From positions 310,001 through 374,000 of the forward strand of contig JACPOI010000020.1 of the NCBI GenBank assembly GCA_016185015.1: a DNA stretch of 64,000 bases. Reading direction: 5' to 3'. Position numbers and translations under genes: made by a program. The DNA comes from Burkholderiales bacterium (GTDB lineage: Bacteria; Pseudomonadota; Gammaproteobacteria; Burkholderiales; Burkholderiaceae_C). Below the pieces are notes generated by a model. The model searched no databases, was not told the origin of the DNA, and saw nothing but the letters and a program-made list of their open reading frames with translations. Of this stretch, positions 1 to 7,798 are shown piece by piece. The stretch's first letter is position 1. Each line of letters begins with the position of its first letter.

Positions 1-2
1 AC

Positions 3-1895
3 GAGCACCCCAACCAGTTCGCCCTGCTGCGCCAGCGCCGCTTCGCGCCCTTCTTCTGGACGCAGTTCAGCGGTGCCGCCAACGACAACCTCTTCAAGTT
101 CGCCTTCACCGTCATGGTCACTTACCAGCTGCAGGTCAGCTGGCTGCCACCCGCCATGGCGGGCCTGGTGATCGGCGCACTCTTCATCCTGCCCTTCCTG
201 CTGTTTTCCGCCACCAGCGGCCAGCTGACCGACAAGTTCGAGAAGACGGCCATGATCCGCTTCGTCAAGAACCTGGAGATCGTGATCATGCTGATCGCGG
301 CCTGGGGTTTCATCATGGCCAATGTGCCGGCCCTGCTGCTGTGTACCTTCATGATGGGCCTGCACTCCACACTCTTCGGCCCGGTCAAGTTCGCCTACCT
401 GCCGCAGGTGCTGAGCGAACGTGAGCTCACGGGCGGCAACGGCATGGTGGAGATGGGTACCTTCGTGGCCATCCTGCTGGGCAATGTGGTGGGCGGCCTG
501 ATCGTCGCCATCCCCGAGGTGGGCCACCAGAACGTGGCCTTCGCCTGCGTGGCCCTGGCCGTGGTGGGGCGGGCCGCGGCGGCGCGCATCCCCGCGGCGC
601 CGGCCACCGACCCCGGCCTCAAGATCAACTGGAACCCGGTGTCCGAAACCTGGCGCAACCTCAAGCTGGCGCACGGCAACATCGTGGTCTACCGTTCGCT
701 GCTGGGCATCAGCTGGATGTGGTTCTTCGGCGCGGTCTTCCTGAGCCAGTTCCCCAGCTTCGCCAAGGAAGTGCTGCACGGTGATGCGCACGTGGCCTCG
801 CTGCTGCTGGTGGTGTTCTCCATCGGCATCGGCATCGGCTCGCTCATGTGCGAAATGCTCAGCCGCCGCCACGTGGAAATCGGCCTGGTGCCCCTGGGTG
901 CCATCGGCATGACGGTCTTCGCCATCGACCTCTACTTTGCTTCCCGCGGCCTGCCCGTGTCCGAAGTGATGGGCCTGGGCGCCTTCCTGGCCCAGCCTGC
1001 CCACTGGCGCGTCATGGCCGACCTGCTGCTATTGAGCCTGTTCGCCGGCCTCTACAGCGTGCCCATGTACGCGCTGATCCAGCTGCGCAGCCCGGCCACG
1101 CACCGCGCCCGCATCATCGCGGCCAACAACATCCTCAACGCCCTGTTCATGATCGCCAGCTCGCTCATCGCGGGCGCGCTGCTGGCCATGGACGTCACCA
1201 TCCCGCAGATCTTCTTCCTGGTGGGCCTGGCCAACGCCGTGGTGGCGCTCTACATCTTCCTGCTGGTGCCCGAGTACCTGCTGCGTTTCGTGGCCTGGGT
1301 CATGAGCCACTTCGTCTACCGCTTCAAGGTCACGGGCGACGAGCACATCCCTACCACCGGCCCCGCCATCCTGGCCTGCAACCACGTGAGCTTTGTGGAC
1401 GCGGTGCTGCTCATGGCGGCCAGCCCGCGCCCCATCCGCTTCATCATGGATCACCGCATCTTCAAGATCCCGGTGCTGGGCTGGCTGTTCAAACTGGCCA
1501 AGGCCATCCCCATCGCCCCGCGTGCCGAAGACCCGGCGGCCTACGACGCGGCCTTCACCGCCGCCGCCCAGGTGCTGAAAGAAGGCGACCTGCTGGCCAT
1601 CTTCCCCGAAGGCGGCATCACCCACGACGGCACCCTGCAGGAGTTCAAGGGCGGCATCATGAAGATCCTGGAACAGCAGCCTGCACCCGTGGTGCCCATG
1701 GCGCTGACCAACCTCTGGGGTTCCTACTTCAGCCGCGTCGAACTGGTGGGCGGCAAGCCGACAGCCATGGCCAGGCCGTTCCGAAGGGGGATTTTCAATA
1801 CTGTGGGACTGAATGTGGGGGTGCCGCTGACGGCGGGTGAGGTAAAACTTGACGAAATTAGGCATCGAGTTTCACAGCTGATTGATGGCGCGTAA
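3..1895 (+). CDS. MFS transporter / 1-acylglycerophosphate acyltransferase fusion (LplT-PlsC type), 5' end cut off
   Basis: The reading frame is open from base 3, so the gene starts before the window. The visible N-terminus has the NDNLFKFAF signature of LplT-like lysophospholipid transporters. A membrane domain of about ten hydrophobic segments runs to roughly residue 400, counting from the Met at 114. A PlsC acyltransferase domain follows, with the catalytic NHVSFVD motif (H424, D429) and FPEGG (from F497). In related fusions the transporter flips lysophospholipid inward and the acyltransferase reacylates it at the inner membrane. The AMP-forming acyl-ACP synthetase domain found in full-length Aas-like triple fusions is absent, and the protein ends soon after the PlsC domain. 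Base composition falls in the last 100 bases, where an AT-richer region begins. Confidence 0.9.
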   Translation, partial: EHPNQFALLRQRRFAPFFWTQFSGAANDNLFKFAFTVMVTYQLQVSWLPPAMAGLVIGALFILPFLLFSATSGQLTDKFEKTAMIRFVKNLEIVIMLIAAWGFIMANVPALLLCTFMMGLHSTLFGPVKFAYLPQVLSERELTGGNGMVEMGTFVAILLGNVVGGLIVAIPEVGHQNVAFACVALAVVGRAAAARIPAAPATDPGLKINWNPVSETWRNLKLAHGNIVVYRSLLGISWMWFFGAVFLSQFPSFAKEVLHGDAHVASLLLVVFSIGIGIGSLMCEMLSRRHVEIGLVPLGAIGMTVFAIDLYFASRGLPVSEVMGLGAFLAQPAHWRVMADLLLLSLFAGLYSVPMYALIQLRSPATHRARIIAANNILNALFMIASSLIAGALLAMDVTIPQIFFLVGLANAVVALYIFLLVPEYLLRFVAWVMSHFVYRFKVTGDEHIPTTGPAILACNHVSFVDAVLLMAASPRPIRFIMDHRIFKIPVLGWLFKLAKAIPIAPRAEDPAAYDAAFTAAAQVLKEGDLLAIFPEGGITHDGTLQEFKGGIMKILEQQPAPVVPMALTNLWGSYFSRVELVGGKPTAMARPFRRGIFNTVGLNVGVPLTAGEVKLDEIRHRVSQLIDGA

Positions 1896-1943
1896 ATTGA
1901 ACGCTTCCGTTACAGCACACTAAGAAATATAGTGAAAACAAGA

Positions 1944-1970
1944 GAGGGCATGCGGATGCTGCATGCCCTC
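1944..1970 (+). terminator. Stem-loop after the acyltransferase gene, possible terminator
   Basis: A perfect 10-bp inverted repeat (GAGGGCATGC at 1944-1953, complement at 1961-1970) with a 7-base loop lies 49 bases after the stop codon. There is no clear T-tract, so factor-independent termination is uncertain. It also marks the start of the AT-rich stretch. Confidence 0.4.
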
Positions 1971-1993
1971 CTATTCCAATGTAGGGGAGTCAA

Positions 1994-2467
1994 ATGCAAA
2001 AAAACCGCAAGGTGACTTTATTTGGTGCGATCGTGGTCATGGCCGCGATCGCATTTTTATTCATGCCTGGGTGCCAAGAGAAAGTTACGCCTGTCGGGGA
2101 AAAGGATGCCGCTCTGACGACTGATGAGCGCAAGAAAATTTCTGAATTTGCTCAGAAGATTGATGTGGAGTTGGCCGTGGGCCAGTTGTTGATGGTTGGC
2201 TTGCCGGCGGACATAAATACGATTCGTGATAAAGGAAGCGCTGATGTTGATCGCATCATGTCAAGGCAAGTAGGCTTTGTGCTCCCGCAGGCGTATACGT
2301 ACTATGACGACGGCAAGCTTCAGGTAGACGAGTACTTATCAAAAATTATCGAGTTCAATAACGCGGTTCAACTTAAAGCAACCAAGGGCCCGCTGGGCAT
2401 ACCTTTTTTGTTTGCTGCTGATTTCGAGGGGTTAAACATATCACCATTTCGCCGAGTACAACATTAA
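1994..2467 (+). pseudogene. N-terminal fragment of a GH3-like lipoprotein gene (disrupted)
   Basis: The ATG at 1994 follows a good Shine-Dalgarno (GGGGAG at 1984-1989). The product starts with a lipoprotein signal peptide: basic N-terminus, hydrophobic core, then FMPGC, where the Cys would be lipidated. Residues 45-145 look like the first part of a glycoside hydrolase family 3 barrel (VGQLLMVG; PFLFAADFEG matching the family D-x-EG motif). The frame then breaks and stops at 2465-2467. The rest of the barrel resumes in another frame, so I treat this and the next entry as one broken gene. Codon use is AT-richer than in the neighbours, suggesting acquisition. Confidence 0.7.
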
Positions 2468-4244
2468 GCAAGGGAATAGGAGTGGGCTGTTAGATCGCTC
2501 GTTCGCAGGGAATCCGGTTGGAGCTGCAGTAGTCGCATCAAATTTTTCTACTGGAGTCCGTTTGTCTGGCATATCAATGTTTGCCAAGCACTATCCGAGC
2601 CATGGATCTATTGAGACGAACCCCCATAGTAGAAAACAGATTCCTAGGTATGAGGGAGTTAACGAGCAAAGAGTTGGAGAGTTAAAGCCTTTCGAGCAGA
2701 ACCACTCTCTTATTGACGGAGTAATGACTTCTCATATTGAAGTTGAGGGTCCTTCTGGATGGAAGATGGCTACGTTTTCAAACGAACTGCTAGCCGAGTT
2801 AAAGAAGCGAGAGGTTTTAAAAGAAAAAATATTTATCACCGACGATTTAAGTGAAATGGGCGCTGTCGGTAACTATATGGATACGACTAGGGCGTCATAT
2901 GCTGATATGGCAATACAAGCGTTCAAGGCTGGACATGACGTTCTCTTGTTTGCGCATGTTGCCGGTTCCAAGGCGGCAGATCAAGCACGTATATCTGGCA
3001 AAAAGAAATTCAGCACGGATGATCTTGATCAAGTGATCGACAAGCTAACCGATCAGATCAAAAGCAATAAGTCTTACGAAGACAAATTCCGAAATTCTTT
3101 GGAGAAAATACTTCGCTTAAAGGTCGAGACGGCTAAGCGATTGCAGTACAGGGATCCTGTGAAGATGCTTGAGAGAAACAACAAAAAGTCATTCTTTCAC
3201 ATAGCCCACAACGGGACTCAGGCAATTGAGTTCATTGAGCACGACTTGAAAGAGTTAATGGGGCGTATCGGATTGACGGCCACCTCTCCGATAAGCGGGG
3301 ATGGGGTTCGCGAACGAATTATTTTTTCCGCGATAGAGAAATCTGCAGTGACCATTCGCGATGGTGGGTTGGTCGATGCCAAATTAATTGAGAGAGGAAG
3401 TGATTTCAAGGTTTTATTTGCGGCTGACGCTGCATCGATAACGAAATTCAAGAATACTTTTGCTCCACATTTTCCAAAGGCAAGATATGTGGCCATTCCT
3501 TCGGAAAAGAGTGGGGATGAATTCAGGTTTGCTGAAGGTCAAGTCGCCTCCTTGTATCCATCTAGCGATCTTCTGATATATGTCGTCTACGACGAAAGCG
3601 ATGCTGATTTGCTAAGTCGACTTCACGTGAGAGGCAAGCGGGACTTTGCAAGGAAGGCGCTAATATTTTTGCACGCAAGTCCTGCAATATTGGATTCCCC
3701 GGTTCTAACTGGATCGACAGTTATTGGGTTATTCACTCGACACCCTAGCTCAATCGACGTTGATATTGAGATTCTTATGGGGAGGAAGAGGCCGAGAGAG
3801 CTAAAAAATTTGCCAGTCAGTATTGGGGATAACGGAAAGTACTACAACGTAACCAATACGGAGTGGGTTTCTCCGGCGGACCCTGAAAGCTATGAGAAAG
3901 TATTCTCTCGACGTGAGCTCGAGAGCAGTCTACAAGTTGTCCGAGACCACTACTTTGTGATCCCCAGAGGTTGGGGGGCGTATATCAAAGCGCTTATTGT
4001 TTTGTTGCTATCGGTGCTTATTGCCGAAGGGCCGCGCAGATACGCGGCTGGACTGAGAGACAACGGAGAGAAGCCAGGTGCGTGGATATATTTCCTTGAG
4101 CATCGAGGGATAAGTTGGAGTCTTGGCGGGGTGACCGGGCTGGTGTTAATTGCATTCTTGTTTAATCCGCAAGAGTCTAAGCAGGCGCTAGATGACGTGA
4201 CGCCGGCGGTCAGCTTTGTTAAGCAATATTTGCCTCTCAGGTGA
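2468..4244 (+). pseudogene. C-terminal part of the disrupted GH3-like (NagZ-related) gene
   Basis: Homology resumes in a different frame from about 2436 (HHFAE, then DRSFAGNP near 2493), before the first possible start, a TTG at 2562. The GH3 landmarks KHYPSHGS, HIEVEG and TDDLSEMGA (the second Asp is the nucleophile position in NagZ) are present to about residue 200 counted from 2562. In the acid/base loop the usual Asp-x-His appears as Asn-Pro-His. About 270 residues of unrecognised sequence follow, then two transmembrane segments near residues 474-490 and 516-535. Typical GH3 N-terminal domains need about 40 more residues between the EG motif and this point, so a deletion as well as a frame change is likely. 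A translated product from 2562 is possible but would lack half the barrel. Confidence 0.65.
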
Positions 4245-4399
4245 GTCTGTTGTTGTGTCATTCGCGGAAGTGCGATGACGTATAAGTTACTGCCAGCGTG
4301 GCTTGCGGTGGGCCAAGCATTGGCATGGGAGGCACTGAACGGCGGGCGGTTTCGTTCCGCCCAGCGCGCTTGAGCAGTCGGACAGAAAACGGTGGACAG

Positions 4400-4942
4400 A
4401 TGGAAAAACTCCCCCTCGTCAAAGCCTTCACCCTGCTGGAACCCGGCCCTGTGGTACTGATCACCACGCATGACGGTCAGCAAAGCAACATCATGACCAT
4501 CTCATGGACCATGGTGGTGGACTTCACGCCGGTGTTTGCCATCACCACCGGGCCGTGGAACCATTCCTTTGCCGCCTTGCGCAAGAGCAAGGAATGCGTG
4601 ATCGCCATCCCCACGGTGGACCTGCTGGACCAGGTGGTGGGTGTGGGCACCTGTACCGGCGCCGATACGGACAAGTTCGCCAAGTTCAAGCTCACGCCGC
4701 TCAAGGCCAGCAAGGTGAAGGCGCCGCTGATCCAGGAGTGCCTGGCCAACATCGAGTGCCAGCTGATCGACTACAACAAGAAGCACGGCGTCGTGTTCCT
4801 GCAGGGCGTGGCGGCCTGGGTGGACGCCACGCGTAAGGAGCGGCGTTTACTGCACGCCGTGGGTGACGGCACCTTCATCGCCGACGGCCGCAAGCTGGAC
4901 CGCCGCCAGGCCATGCGCTCCAAACTGCCGGCGGGTGTCTAG
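4400..4942 (+). CDS. Flavin reductase family protein (FMN-binding split barrel)
   Basis: A 180-residue protein of the flavin-reductase-like split-barrel family, which binds FMN and usually reduces it with NAD(P)H for a partner oxygenase, or acts as a stand-alone flavoprotein. It carries the conserved N-terminal pattern GPVVLITT, then NIMTISWTMVVDFTP and GPWNHSF. The frame is open from 4298, but I choose the ATG at 4400 because homology starts at MEKLPLVKAF and GGTGG lies just upstream; the extra N-terminal residues look non-coding. It stands alone between the AT-rich region and a convergent cytochrome gene, so its substrate or partner is not indicated. Confidence 0.85.
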   Translation: MEKLPLVKAFTLLEPGPVVLITTHDGQQSNIMTISWTMVVDFTPVFAITTGPWNHSFAALRKSKECVIAIPTVDLLDQVVGVGTCTGADTDKFAKFKLTPLKASKVKAPLIQECLANIECQLIDYNKKHGVVFLQGVAAWVDATRKERRLLHAVGDGTFIADGRKLDRRQAMRSKLPAGV

Positions 4943-4958
4943 AGCGCGTCGCCGAGCG

Positions 4959-5765
4959 TCACTTCGCTTTCACCGCGGCCGTCAGTTCCTTGATCGTGAA
5001 CATGTAGCTGGTCTGGTCCAGCGGCTTGTGGCAGGCCAGGCATTCGGCCTGGTTCATGCCGGGGCGGTGCTGCCTGGCCACGGTGTAGACGCTGTAGTTC
5101 CACTCCTCGTTGCGCAGCATGTCCGGAATGTCCTTGCCCCAGCCGGTTTCGCGTGCCATGGCGGTGTAGAACATCAGCTTGTCGGCTACATAGAACCCGT
5201 CGGGTCCCATGACGGGTTTCTTGTCCGCGTCTAGCTTGGCGGCGTGCACCTCGACCATCAGGTAGGCGCCGTTGGGCACAGCGCGGCCCTCTTTCGCGGC
5301 CGCCACGGCCACCGGGTTGGCGTAGTAATAGCGCACCTGCTTGGTCGCCGGGAAGTTGATGGTGTGGTACTTGACGTACCCGTTGGGATAGCTCTCGGGG
5401 AAGCTCATGTTGGTCTTGGCCAGGTTGGGCAGCAGGGCGGATTTGCCTGTGCTGGTGGCGCCGCTCTGCGACGCAAAGAAGGCCGCCACGTTGGCGATAT
5501 CGTCGGTGCTGAGCTGGCTGGCGATGGCGTTCATCACCGGGTTCTTGCGCGAGCCGTCCTTCAGCGCCTTGAGCTGGTTCTCCAGATAAACCGTCTTCTG
5601 CCCCGCCAGGTTGGGGATGGCGTCGCTCACGCTCACACCCGTGGCGCCGTGGCAGGCGGCGCACACCATGTCCACCTTGGCCTTGCCGGCCGCCGCGTCG
5701 GCGGCCAGGGCCAGGCCGGGCAGGCCCAGAGTGAGAAGCAGGGAAGTCAGCAGGGTGGGGCGCAT
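4959..5765 (-). CDS. Periplasmic diheme cytochrome c with C-terminal cytochrome P460-like domain
   Basis: A 268-residue exported protein with a Sec signal peptide ending at LALA near residue 21. Residues 25-105 form a class I cytochrome c domain (CAACH at 35-39, a downstream distal Met candidate, and AAFFAS). Residues 115-268 resemble the cytochrome P460 / c'-beta family, with the second heme motif CLACH at 242-246 near the C-terminus, as is usual for that family. P460 proteins oxidise hydroxylamine or bind NO, while some relatives only bind gas. Joining it to an electron-accepting cytochrome c in one chain suggests a self-contained redox enzyme or sensor. No nitrification genes are nearby, so substrate is open. 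Confidence 0.8.
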   Translation of the reverse strand: MRPTLLTSLLLTLGLPGLALAADAAAGKAKVDMVCAACHGATGVSVSDAIPNLAGQKTVYLENQLKALKDGSRKNPVMNAIASQLSTDDIANVAAFFASQSGATSTGKSALLPNLAKTNMSFPESYPNGYVKYHTINFPATKQVRYYYANPVAVAAAKEGRAVPNGAYLMVEVHAAKLDADKKPVMGPDGFYVADKLMFYTAMARETGWGKDIPDMLRNEEWNYSVYTVARQHRPGMNQAECLACHKPLDQTSYMFTIKELTAAVKAK

Positions 5766-5849
5766 GGCGGTCTCCTAAGTGTTGTGTTTGTTCCAGCCGG
5801 AATCATTCTGCGCGGGGCCTTGCGCAAGTTCACGGGCCGCACGGGCTCA

Positions 5850-5937
5850 CCCATGTCGGAACATGGGTATCACTCAGAAAGTATCGATAAAAGATACTTT
5901 GAGTTTTCAAAGGTAGAACTGGGCTATCAATAAGCCC
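5850..5937. promoter_or_regulatory. Three consecutive inverted repeats upstream of the YiaA-like gene
   Basis: Three perfect inverted repeats lie in the 230-bp divergent gap. They are CCCATGT with its complement (5850-5867, 4-base spacer), AAAGTATC with its complement (5878-5900, 7-base spacer) and GGGCT with its complement (5921-5937) followed by CTTTT. The first two look like operators or RNA hairpins; the last resembles a weak terminator or attenuator. Which gene they control is not shown. Confidence 0.45.
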
Positions 5938-5997
5938 CTTTTGGAGGTTGGGCCACGCACACTCCGCTGCATGTTCAACAACCCCAAGGGGTCTTAC

Positions 5998-6459
5998 ATG
6001 CAAGTGCTCATCCACCGCGATTCCAAAGCCTGGTCCCTCCAGGTCTGGGCTTCTTTCCTGCTGGCCGTTTTCCTCTGCGGCGTGGGCCTGGCCTGGTTGC
6101 CGGGCAAGGACCTGGACCGCGCCTTCATGGTCATGGGGTATTTCTTCTGCCTCTCGGCCGCCTTCGTGCTGGCCAAGTTCGTGCGCGACAACGAGAAGGC
6201 CGAAGCCGAGGGCAAGGTGGCCGATTCGCCCATGTTCAAGTTCGTGGTCTGGATCGGCTTCTTCCTGGCCATGGCGCTCACGGGCTGGGGCCTGCTGCGC
6301 ATGGAGATCAGCGAGACCTACAAGGCCTTCCTGGGCGTGAGCTGGCTCTACCTGATCACCACCACCTTCACGCTGGCCAAGACCCTGCGTGACCGCCACG
6401 AAGCCGACCTGGCCGAAGCCCGCCTGGACGGCCGCCGCAGCGCAATGCGCGGCGAATGA
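5998..6459 (+). CDS. YiaA/YiaB-family inner membrane protein
   Basis: A 153-residue protein with two repeats of the YiaA/B domain. Each repeat is a pair of hydrophobic helices with a charged linker (hydrophobic segments near residues 14-34, 45-62, 80-98 and 110-128), giving four transmembrane helices in all. The family is widespread and of unknown function. I start at 5998 because AAGGGG (5982-5987) lies at a workable distance and homology begins at MQVLIHRDSKAW; in-frame starts at 5941 and 5971 have no ribosome site. The C-terminal 20 residues are strongly charged. It lies directly before an exported-protein gene, with 26 bases between them. Confidence 0.75.
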   Translation: MQVLIHRDSKAWSLQVWASFLLAVFLCGVGLAWLPGKDLDRAFMVMGYFFCLSAAFVLAKFVRDNEKAEAEGKVADSPMFKFVVWIGFFLAMALTGWGLLRMEISETYKAFLGVSWLYLITTTFTLAKTLRDRHEADLAEARLDGRRSAMRGE

Positions 6460-6485
6460 ATGACACCACGACACCAGGAGTCATC

Positions 6486-6941
6486 ATGAAACAACGTTTG
6501 TTATCCCTGACTTTGGCGGTGAGCCTGGCCTTGGGCAGTGCGGCCAGCCTGCCGGCCCGCGCCCACACCGAGGCCTCGGCGCTCAGCACGCTCTCGGCCC
6601 TGCCCATCGCCTCGGTGGTCGTGGTGGGCAGCGCCGCAGCGGCCGCGGTGGTGATGGTGCCGGTGGCGCTGTCCACCGCCGGCGCGGTGCTGGTGGTGAA
6701 GACCATCGAATCCACCGCACGCGGCACGGTCTATGTGCTGGAGCGCGCCTCCGACGGCGCGGTGGCCAGCATCGAGATCGTGGGCAAGGGCCTGGGTGCT
6801 TCAGCCGTGGGTGTGGGCACGGTGCTCATGGTCAGCGTGATCGGCGCCGGGGTGGTGCTGTCGGTGGCGGGCGAGGCCATCGCCTTCATTCCCAATGCGC
6901 TGGGCCGCGCCCTGCTGCACAACGAGCGGGTGACCCTATGA
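6486..6941 (+). CDS. Small exported/membrane protein of unknown function, partner of the DUF2145 gene
   Basis: A 151-residue protein with a signal peptide (cut near ARA at 26-28). The remainder is unusually rich in Ala, Val and Gly, with hydrophobic stretches near residues 34-70 and 103-130, separated by a short segment (ESTARGTVYVLERASDG) that could be a loop. AGGAG at 6476-6480 fixes the start at 6486 rather than the in-frame ATG at 6456. The stop overlaps the next start by four bases (ATGA), so the two genes are translationally coupled. I recognise no functional family; membrane insertion is inferred. Confidence 0.65.
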   Translation: MKQRLLSLTLAVSLALGSAASLPARAHTEASALSTLSALPIASVVVVGSAAAAAVVMVPVALSTAGAVLVVKTIESTARGTVYVLERASDGAVASIEIVGKGLGASAVGVGTVLMVSVIGAGVVLSVAGEAIAFIPNALGRALLHNERVTL

Positions 6942-7741
6942 ACGCCGTGCACAAATGCCTGGCAGTGCTGGCTACCGCATTGCTGCTGACCGCGGCCCCA
7001 GCCCACGCTGGCCGCAGCTGTGAAAACCGGCCGCTGCAGGCCATCACCGTGGAGCGTGGCCTGACGCTGGCCGAGCGCACCCTGCAGGCGCTCGACGCCA
7101 GCGGCGCGCATGTGGTGGTGTTGGCGCGCGCCGGGCAGGACCTGAGCAAGTACGGCCTGCGCTGGTCGCACCTGGGGTTTGCTTACCAGCAGCCCGATGG
7201 CAACGGCGGCCACGTATGGCGCGTGCTGCACAAGCTCAACCACTGCGGTACGCAGGAGGCGGCGATCTACCGTCAGGGCCTGGGCGAGTTTTTCCTGGAC
7301 GATCTCTGGCGCCTGGAGGCGGCCTGGGTGGTGCCTACCCCGGAGGTTCAGGCGAAGCTGCATGCCCTGCTGCAACACGAGCAACGCGCCATTGCGCTGC
7401 ACCACCGGCCCTACAACATCGTGAGCTACCCCTGGAGCCAGAAGTACCAGCAGAGCAACCAGTGGGCCATCGAGACGCTGGCCGCGGCCATGGAGCCCAC
7501 GGTGTACTCACGTGAGCGGGCCCAGGCCTGGCTGCAGTTCAAGGGCTACCAGCCCACGACGCTGAAGATCGGCGCGCTGACGCGGCTGGGTGGGCGCCTG
7601 GGCGCGGCCAACGTGGCCTTCGACGACCACCCCGGCGAGAAGCGCTACAGCGACCGCATCGAGACCGTGACGGTGGATTCGGTCTTCGTCTGGCTGCAGC
7701 GCGCCCAGCTGGGCGGCGCGCCGGTGGTGCTGCGCTACTGA
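6938..7741 (+). CDS. DUF2145 family exported protein
   Basis: A 267-residue protein with a Sec signal peptide ending at AHA (residues 22-24). The mature part matches the DUF2145 pattern known mainly from betaproteobacteria: RSCENRP at the start, then SHLGFAYQ, HKLNHCGT, GEFFLDD and QWAIETLAA. A Cys in the first segment and one in NHCGT could form a disulfide. No enzyme activity is established for the family; the conserved Cys and His and the periplasmic location are compatible with a hydrolase, but that is a guess. It overlaps the upstream membrane-protein gene by four bases and is followed after 57 bases by a DUF4153-like membrane protein. Confidence 0.8.
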   Translation: MNAVHKCLAVLATALLLTAAPAHAGRSCENRPLQAITVERGLTLAERTLQALDASGAHVVVLARAGQDLSKYGLRWSHLGFAYQQPDGNGGHVWRVLHKLNHCGTQEAAIYRQGLGEFFLDDLWRLEAAWVVPTPEVQAKLHALLQHEQRAIALHHRPYNIVSYPWSQKYQQSNQWAIETLAAAMEPTVYSRERAQAWLQFKGYQPTTLKIGALTRLGGRLGAANVAFDDHPGEKRYSDRIETVTVDSVFVWLQRAQLGGAPVVLRY

Positions 7742-7798
7742 GGCCCGGAGCCAGCTCATGCAGAATGCCTGTGACATGAAATGCCAAGGGAGAAGATG

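Noticed and set aside
2396-2470. Programmed frameshifting in the GH3 gene at the TTTTTT run near 2404
   Set aside because: The original frame continues correctly past the run to the EG motif, and about 40 residues are missing, which slippage cannot explain.
4298-4399. Longer N-terminus for the flavin reductase
   Set aside because: The extra residues do not match the family, contain a hairpin (4344-4362), and a better ribosome site precedes 4400.
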